In this document: positions 56,632 to 64,000 of the stretch, piece after piece
How the letters are laid out: each line of letters opens with the position of its first letter
How positions within the stretch are numbered: position 1 is the first letter of the stretch
From: Nematostella vectensis
Lineage: Eukaryota > Cnidaria > Anthozoa > Actiniaria > Edwardsiidae
Length of the DNA: 64,000 bases
Assembly (NCBI RefSeq): GCF_932526225.1
Contig: NC_064035.1
Span: forward strand, 18,651,969 to 18,715,968
Direction of reading: 5' to 3'
Translations under genes and position numbers: made by a program
Notes under the pieces: model-generated
What the model was told of the DNA's origin: nothing
Databases searched by the model: none
The model's input: only the letters and a program-made list of their open reading frames with translations

Positions 56632-58483
56632 GTAACCATCACCCCACCACTGCGCGTGAGGATTTGCTCCTTCTATTTCGTTTTACTCCCACGCGGGTCG
56701 CGTGTTGTTGTTTGGCCAACTCGATAGAAATGAAAACGAAATCATGTAAATTATCGCGTAAGAAAAAAAGGCTAACATAGTAAGCCTCTTAATCTAGTAA
56801 GTTTATTTGGCTAACTTAGCTAGTATCTGAGCGAGTAACTTAGCAAGTATCAAGTCATTTCCGGCCAGCGGCTAGAGGCGTCTGCATACTCATACTTTCT
56901 CTGCACAAAATTATTCCTAACCACAAAATAAACGAGTTGAAATGCCAGCATGTTCTTTCTTAATATTCCTGTATGTTCGATTTGTCTTAGTGTAAGGGAA
57001 TTACTGTTATTGGCCCTGCCCCCCTGGACAGTGTTTGATATTCCTGGTCGATATTCCTAATCACAGAATAAACGAGATTGTTAAAATGCGAGTTTATTAC
57101 CTAGTGTTTTTGTACTAGAGCACAATATATCAACTTTGTACAAACATATCGCCCTTGCGATAGGCTCATTGTTTCAATTGCTATATTATAAGGCTAAACA
57201 CGCCTTCCAGTTCAAAGAAGTGGTAAGTTGGCTGAACTTGGCTCCTTGACATATATGATGCGCTGGAAGGCGATTTTAGAATGAGGGGCGAGCAGTATAC
57301 GCAATAGAGCTGCTAAAGGATTCGTTAATGCAGACTCTAAAATGGCTCTTTACAAACCAAATAGTTCTAATGGACAATCTACCACGAGCCTAAAACGTAT
57401 CTGTAATTCATTTGAGATGAGATTTTCATTTCATAACAAGAATTAAAGTTATATAATCACTACAGGAAAAATAACCTAACTACACATTAAACTGTTCATT
57501 TAATGTCTAGAAAAGGAAATGTAAAGATATCTATCATCTCCTTAGGGACTTTCATCACAAGGGAATATACTTGCGAATATTTCCAAAACGAAATGCCATT
57601 GACCTTTTTCACAATCTCTGCCTGGATGCTCGACCCAGCAAGCGCATACGGAGTCTTCTATCGCTGCGATTGATTAAAATAATTATGATACATCTTATTT
57701 TATTCCCACACTACCAGGTAATTGATGATTATAATAAGTACCTTAAAAATCCGATAACCGATGAAGATGGGATAGGGGGAGGCGCAATTGCTACATAAGC
57801 AAGCAGCGTGATTCATCACGCTATACGGGACAATTTGCCCTCGAATAGCTGGCTTACTAAAATAAACATTCTTCCTAAAATCACTTATCTATACTTCTAA
57901 AAATTTAAACTAATTTCATTTTGAACCGGGTGAGCGCATGTACACGGCAACGTCGATTGAGGGTGAGCTTATACTTATAGTGATGCATGGAAATAAAGGC
58001 TTCTCCGGGAACTATGTGTAGTTCCTGGTGGCATTTATCAGACCCATTAGACCGGAGATGGGCTAGTGTAATAAAGATTAGGATTGAGGCATTTCAGGTG
58101 CTTCAGTTGGTATCGTTGATGCGTTTCCTTGCTTGTTACTGCAAGTCTGGCAATCTACACGTTATGCACAATATTCAATATTTCATCTTTGCACTTCTTC
58201 CAGTTGTCTATTCGACCTCAGGAATTGACATGGGCGTCACCGGCTGTGGAGGAAATTCCATTGATTAGAATTATTACAATTTCCAAAAAAAAAGTGTTTG
58301 AGTACCGTTATTTAGATTGTTGACGGAATCCGTAAGTTTTTGGCGAATTCCAGTAAAACATGGCCAAATTAGGCTACCACGGGGGGCAATACACTGCAAA
58401 TGAACAGCTAGGCTACTAGCCAAGGTACACACAATCTCCACAACCAGCTTTGAGCTTCTACTCAGGAAAAAAACATATGCAGA
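56632..58483. other. Intergenic, no supported gene
   Basis: Includes the second copy (56944-57022) of the 51714-51786 repeat. A splice-acceptor-like CTTCTTCCAG at 58202 is followed by an open frame (LSIRPQELTWASPAVEEIPL) that could be an exon, but no partner exon was found. Otherwise AT-rich. Confidence 0.35.
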
Positions 58484-58701
58484 CAGCCAGCTAGCCTGCT
58501 AGCTATGAACGCTTTCCACACGACCAGCTAGGCTGATAGCTATGAACACTTTTCCACACGACCAGCTAGGCTGATAGCTATGAACACTTTTCCCCACGAC
58601 CAGCTAGGCTGACAGCTATGAACACTTTTCTACACGACCAGCTAGGCTGACAGCTATGAACACTTTTCCACGCGACCAGCTAGGCTGATAGCTATGAGCA
58701 C
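58484..58701. repeat. 38-bp tandem repeat, about six copies
   Basis: Units start at about 58485, 58522, 58560, 58598, 58636 and 58674, each with CCAGCTAGGCTGATAGCTAT or a near variant, then GAACACTTTTCC. Most of the array keeps exact 38-bp spacing. Confidence 0.88.
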
Positions 58702-59310
58702 ACACTCGCCTTACCTGATTTGCCACCGGATCTCATAGTTTGGTGTTATCGAAACTCAAGCGTACACTGTGGGAGGTAACAAGTTTTGTTTAATTTCTAG
58801 TTTTTTTATATTTATCGCGATATTAGCGATATCTATAGAAGTCACAGGCTCTGTATTAGCTATTAGTATTCAGCTCTGAGCTATTTAGAGAGAAGTAATG
58901 GTAAATGCTCGAATGGATCAAGAGGGTCGTTTGGTATTGGTCTGCTGCACTGATACACATACAATGGTAGTGGGTGTCACAGGGGGCTAGAGCAGCTGCA
59001 ATGGTGTAGGCTAGAAAGTTGGGTTGGTCACTGATATTGTGCTGTGAATTATGGAAAGAAAGGACGACGGGTGTAATCATAATTTCCAAGAGACTCATCG
59101 AGAAGGGAGGATTTTAAAAATTCGAGCATTCACCATAACATTAGGTTAGGTTAAACAGTTTCCTTATAAGATTAGTTAGCACTTAAATGTTTTATTACCA
59201 GTAGTGGTTGATTAGGATTAAAAAAGTTTAAAGTATGCCTTAGATCTCCCTATCACACGCTCTACCCGGTGTTTTTAAATGCGCTCCGTGCATACGCTTC
59301 ATGCAACACA

Positions 59311-59545
59311 GCTTACTACACCAACATGCGATCACGTCCACAATTCATGCACACAGCTTGCTACACCAACATGCGATCAGATGTCTACAATTCATGCACA
59401 CAGCTTACTACACCAACATGCGATCACGTCCACAATTCATGCACACATCTTGCTACACCAACATACAACCACATGTCTACAATTCATGCACACAGCTTGC
59501 TTACCAACATGCGACCACATGTCACAATTCATGAAACACAGCTTG
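59311..59545. repeat. Tandem array with alternating 45- and 47-bp units
   Basis: Unit starts (GCTTAC or GCTTGC) lie at 59311, 59356, 59403, 59448, 59495 and 59541, spaced 45, 47, 45, 47 and 46 bp. Alternate units carry CACGTCC or ATGTCT before ACAATTCATG, so the array is a dimeric higher-order repeat of about 92 bp. Confidence 0.85.
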
Positions 59546-60807
59546 CTGAAAGTTTGCTACTCTAACATCAGTGCAACGAACAAACATAAATACCGTGTCA
59601 TTTGTAGAAATGAATCGTGAAGAACAGGAGTATCAAAGTCCAGACAGGTACAAGAATATCCCATAGAGTGGCAGTGGGCAGAATTGAAGACACGTAGAAA
59701 TAAAACAAAGTGCTTAGCACCAAGGAAAGATCGAGCATGGAAAATCGTCCGATAATCGATAAGAAGTTTAGTACTGTAATCCTGGTAGTTGTCGTGAAAG
59801 GATCACAGGCGGATTACGACTACAGACACAAGACATCGTGAGTATGTGTGGAAAGGAAATTTTAAAGTACAGCATAGAAGGGTGATCTTTAAACCGATAA
59901 TACACAATAGCTCGTTTGCATAAATCACAATGAGTGACAATGAAAATGCACCAAGTGATGGGAATAACAGGAGGTGACGAAAAGAGATATTAAGCAAGAT
60001 AGAGGAAACAGAACTTGTAGTGTCGGGGCAAGCAGAAGATGGCGTGATCAATATAAAAATAATAAATGAAAATATATAATAAATGAATGAAACAAAAACA
60101 CAAATAAAACAAAAGCCTTCTTTATTAATAAGCGGGCGTAGCTGACATGGTGGAAGGTGTCCTTATTACACAATGGCATTTATTTAACGAGTAAAAATAA
60201 AATAAGCTGGTCTACACTGGCAGTCCAGCCAGATGTTACTAGCTCAATAACACAGATTAAATTACATTTAAAACATTTTATCTTATCAATCTCATATTAG
60301 TCTACTATTTAAACAATTCATAGGCTTGTTAAGGCTATTAAAAAGTATATCTTCTAGAGTGCTGATGCACTCTAACTAGATCTGTATTTAGCAGCTTCTC
60401 TTCACTCTATTCACAGAATGTTTATCCACTTCCCATGTGGTGTAGCTCACATAGCACCCCATAATTCATAGGCAATTCTTTAATAAAGGAAGATTAGAAA
60501 ACCTTTTGTTCTTTTTATCTGTTGAGAAAATAATTCAAGTTTATGGCTTAGAAATTTAGTTAGCTTCAACGCTTTTTTTAGTCCGAGTTTAATAAGTTTA
60601 GAATATCAATACCATTACTTCTTTTTTAACGGTTTTATCAAGTTAAGTACCATGTCAGCAACTTGGATGCAATAGCGCGAAAACACTGCTTACCAATCGG
60701 GTGACGTCACCGTTGTCGTTTCCTCCTGACTAGGGGTGGGTGAGGCGCTAAGCCCTGAGCTGGATCCAGACGCTACAACAACACTTCCCATCAGTACAAC
60801 ATTCTCG
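59546..60807. other. AT-rich intergenic or 3' flank, no gene seen
   Basis: No coding sequence could be supported. The right part may be 3' UTR of the minus-strand gene described at 60808-63824. Confidence 0.35.
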
Positions 60808-63800
60808 TCAAACAATAACTAAATGAGGATGATCAAAGTAAATAGAACAATTGGACAAACCTGATGAATGTCTGGGCGACTCCGGGAGATTAAGGGAGTC
60901 CTAGAAGACAAAATAATAACGCATAGAGCCTCAGTAATTACATAGCAACGGTTCACCACCAGAACTACAACCCTTGAATATAGAGCTTTCCCCGCACAAT
61001 TACCAAAACCAAATACCACCGTATTCAAAACAACGCGCAACTCCAAAACACTTTTTCAAAATGCCAAATGGAAATTACGAATTCTCTGACGCCATTAACA
61101 ACACTGCGGGAAGTAACAAAATGGAGTTGTCTGCTATCCGTTAGTAGTCTTAACCCAAGAAGCTCACCTCACAGTTTGAATTAAGATTGAATTGTCCCAT
61201 AAGATTTGGCATATTTTTAATGGCATTTGGGTAAAAGGTAGGACTTGGCATTGATGCCACTTAGACGTCACGCGACGGCTGTTAGACAACTAAACTTTAG
61301 GAGAGCGCCATAAGCACCAGGCGTCAAAAACGATTCAAACAAATTCCCTATTTCCATTTAACGGTTTTTTAAATGGGGTTGCCGTGTAGTTCTGAGTACG
61401 GCGGTAACACGCTCTTTCCTGTGCATGTAGATTTTGTCAAGAATTTAATCCTTTACAGTTGGGCATCCTTTACAGTTTGACCGCTGTCCAGGTGCTAACT
61501 GACGTGGCCTTAACACGCAACGCAGCAAGCTTACGTTTAGTGGTTTAACTTTACTTGTGAAAAGTGCATCAGACATGCGTCACATCTAAAGTGCTCGTAA
61601 AATAAAGGCGTGTTCATGCCATTAACAGGCGGGCTTGCGAGGCGCATATACGTGGGGTGTTAGTGTGTGTGTATTGAGGCGCACCCTGGAGTATGCCTTG
61701 TCTATAGCCGCTTGACGCTTGCTGAGCTCGATGGCTAGCTCCAATTGCTTCTGTTCGTCATCAGGCGTATGTGGTAACATATCCTGGTGTCGCAAGCGCT
61801 GCTAAGAACAAACAACAGCAAATAAAACACTGCCTCCCAGCATGCAGTCAACAAAACGGAAACACAAAGCCAAAGAGACTAAAATCGCCGATCCTCTTTC
61901 TTCTCAATAAAACACGCACCCAGCGTTGCGAGGCGCAATAGTCCAGGTAGTGTCCTATCTGATAAAATAATAATCCACCAGGAAAAGAATGTGGGCAAAA
62001 GATAAGACAGCGAGGCACACAAAACAGAGCCGAAGTCATCTATCCAACTGTGCTATTTTCATGGTTAAAGTAGCACTTAGCTTTAGGTAACAATAAAACC
62101 TAAGAAACTTCACGACCTAGAAAACACATCCAGTTACGGGACACACTTAGCAACACATAGCCCTAACAACGTGAGACCAAGAAAACCTAGCAACAACCGA
62201 AAAAAGCAACCTTAGTAAGATCAAGACGAAGAAACAAGTTTAGTAACGTAACACACCTAACAACACGCAGGAAGACCAAGAAAACACGTCCATTTCAGAG
62301 ACACATCCAGCCACAAAAGGAAAACAGAAACCCTAGCAACGTGATGTCCAATAAGCATACCTAGTTACGTGACACCTAGAAACAAGAAGAAATAGCAGTT
62401 CTAGCAACAAGAAGCAAATGAAGAAAAAGCTCAGCCAGACAACCAACAGTAAATCGAAAATTTCGAGTATCGTATGGTATGTATAGAATGTCCTCGAACA
62501 ATGGATCAGTTTATTTGTATGATGTTTTAAAAGTCAGCTTTAAAGTTAGTCATTGTTTATAAGCATTATGTTAAAGTTTATCTTATTTGCTCCGATTTCG
62601 TTTTAAATTCAGCATTTGAAAATCACGCTTGCAGAAAAGAAGAGGACAAATCGCGTAGATACATCAAGGGAGCACGACAGAATGTGTTCCTATTTAACGC
62701 GCGTTTGAAGGGGAGTCATCAATTGCGCTGTTGGGGGTGTAGGGCTCGCATTATGAAGTAGATTATGTTTGTCAACAGGATCTTTGTTCGTTTCATCGGT
62801 TACCGACCGTCCGCGAAGATATCGGATACGCGTAGTATCGAAAGATGCACGAAGTGCATCGCGAGCCCCGGAGAGGCGATAAAAATAGAAAAAAAGTCAC
62901 TTCTACTGTAACTCTCTATCCTCGGAAAGGATTCGGGCATTATACGAACAAAGACCCTGTTTACAAACATAATCCACTTCATAATCCGAGCCCTACACCC
63001 CCAACAGCGCAACTGATATCTCCCCTTACAAAACAAACACACATGACGCGTTTATTTCCGTAATAATATCAATCACGCGTTAAATAGGAATACATTCTTT
63101 CGTGCTCCCTTGGATCAATCGGGGTACCCTCCAGTTTTCAGGATGATATAAACGTTATTTAGTGTTTCAAAAGCGCAAGATATCCAAGCCAAATTATCCG
63201 ATGCAATACCTGTGGATAACTGTCAAGGTCCGCGGACAATCGACTCGCACCATTCACCGTGTGCCGTTTGGCGTCACTCAGATCATCCGCTGACCGGGAC
63301 TGAGTCTGCGATGATGACCTCGGGCGAATAGAAGGAGGTGAGTCCGTAGCACTGTGCGACAAAGAAATGCACACTGAGGACTGGATTCACCAACACCATA
63401 TAGCGTGAGACGACATCGTGAAATTCAAAATGCGGGAAATTTGTGTTTGACGGTTTCCTAGTTTATATAACGTAAACTGGGTGTTATTAGTTCTCATTCT
63501 TCTAAGATGAGGATGTAAAAAATTAATTCCACTACATTAACCTTGGCAGCAAAACCCTAACTGATGATACAACACTGATCCCTGCATTGGAAGTACTCTT
63601 ATACTTATTACTGATAACTGGGGACTAGTGCGTCGATTGTTCTGTGACTAACAAATCGTCTTACCTGTCCACGCCCGTGGTAGAAATAGACTTGCCGTTG
63701 TACATGGAGGGCGCATGACTTTGGGGCCTCTGGGGTCGGCCTCTTCCTACGAGGTTCGGCCTGTTCATCATGGCGGGGTTTCCTGTGACCGCTCGCTTGG

Positions 63801-63824
63801 AGCGAGGAGGAGCCCGCTGACCGC
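60808..63824 (-). CDS. 3' part of an unrecognised gene with a UIM-like helix
   Basis: Three exons join in phase: 63824-63665 (PRSKRAVTGNPAMMNRPNLV ... SISTTGVD), 63351-63210 (SSQTQSRSADDLSDAKRHT) and 61801 onward (QRLRHQDMLPHTPDDEQKQL, then ELAIELSKRQAAID); the last reaches a TAA at 61622 if unspliced. Ser-rich low-complexity sequence leads into DEQKQLELAIELSK, which fits a ubiquitin-interacting motif. Further minus-strand exon-like blocks follow: 61259-61168 (ASMPSPTFYPNAIKNMPNL ... NSNCE, donor GTGAGC), 60900-60861 (acceptor TTTTGTCTTCTAG; DSLNLPESPRHSS) and 60818-60808, which would end the protein VIV, a PDZ-ligand-like tail. The junction from 61622-61801 to 61259 is not in phase in my reading, so a missed exon or alternative ends are possible. 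The 5' end lies beyond 64000. Family unknown. Confidence 0.55.
62665..63112. mobile_element. Foldback element in an intron of the unrecognised minus-strand gene
   Basis: CAAGGGAGCACGACAGAATG at the left is mirrored by the end at 63112 (with one mismatch), and GCGCTGTTGGGGGTGTAGGG, followed by CTCG(C/G)ATTATGAAGT, is mirrored further in. The right arm carries about 40 bp not present in the left. It is 448 bp and non-coding; short ORFs across it are by-products. Confidence 0.65.
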
Positions 63825-64000
63825 CTATAGAACGATAGGACACAAGCAAATGAGTGAACACAATCAACTAGATTTGGGCAGGTGTCACGCAACTCCCGTC
63901 ACGCGACTAGAGTTAGGGACACGTACTTCCAAGAATACAGAAGGTTTCCACACAAAACAATTACCGCGAAACATTTCCAACACCTGATGAATGTATGATT

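Noticed and set aside
1..64000. tRNA, rRNA or spliceosomal snRNA genes
   Set aside because: No characteristic A/B-box pairs with a cloverleaf, and no snRNA signature, could be recognised by eye; a covariance-model scan would be needed to exclude them.

Overview
The window looks like nuclear DNA of an anthozoan cnidarian, most likely a sea anemone of the Nematostella type. The reasons are: intron-rich genes with GT-AG introns and metazoan-only families (FGF, cystine-knot secreted factors, HSF, AP-4, hnRNP U, leishmanolysin-like peptidase); AT-rich non-coding DNA; many small inverted-repeat elements carrying long poly(G) tracts; and cnidarian-style repeat families. The species is an inference. 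There is no bacterial, phage or CRISPR content.

Left third (1-20 kb), secreted factors. A fibroblast growth factor gene (+, three coding exons, 7-2345) is followed by two paralogous 11-cysteine cystine-knot proteins (6056-6400 minus; 15591-15941 plus) and a 398-residue serine/glycine-rich acidic secreted protein with a C-terminal 8-cysteine module (18432-19628 plus). Between them lie an 823-bp element with a 9-bp target duplication, a 1.56-kb foldback element holding a broken zinc-finger ORF, near-perfect palindromes and short tandem repeats. About 8.2-14.1 kb is gene-poor.

Middle (20-31 kb), mobile-element territory. A probable minus-strand terminal exon (20635-21027) abuts a 69-bp tandem array split by a 1,322-bp transposon flanked by TAT. 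Next comes a nested, inverted-repeat-bounded region (23014-28926) with a Tc1-like helix-turn-helix fragment at its right end. It is followed by a small two-exon heat-shock-factor-type protein (29027-30049 minus).

Right-centre (31-55 kb), housekeeping genes. AP-4 mu (AP4M1, 16 coding exons, minus, 31273-38835) is head-to-head with an hnRNP U homologue (11 coding exons, plus, 39039-50379), with 203 bp between start codons. An hnRNP U intron carries a 1,173-bp pogo/Tigger-like element with a HIRAN-like coding sequence broken by one stop. A leishmanolysin-like metallopeptidase (LMLN, two coding exons, minus, 51936-55063) follows.

Right end (55-64 kb). Inverted-repeat elements and two tandem arrays precede the 3' part of a minus-strand gene whose 5' end lies outside the window (strong exons 63665-63824, 63210-63351 and 61622-61801). 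It is not identified, but has a ubiquitin-interacting-motif-like helix.

The genes do not form one pathway. FGF, the two cystine-knot proteins and the Ser/Gly-rich protein are extracellular; AP-4 sorts cargo at the trans-Golgi; hnRNP U and the HSF protein act in the nucleus; LMLN is a membrane or secreted peptidase. Exon boundaries were set by hand from splice consensus, reading phase and family resemblance.
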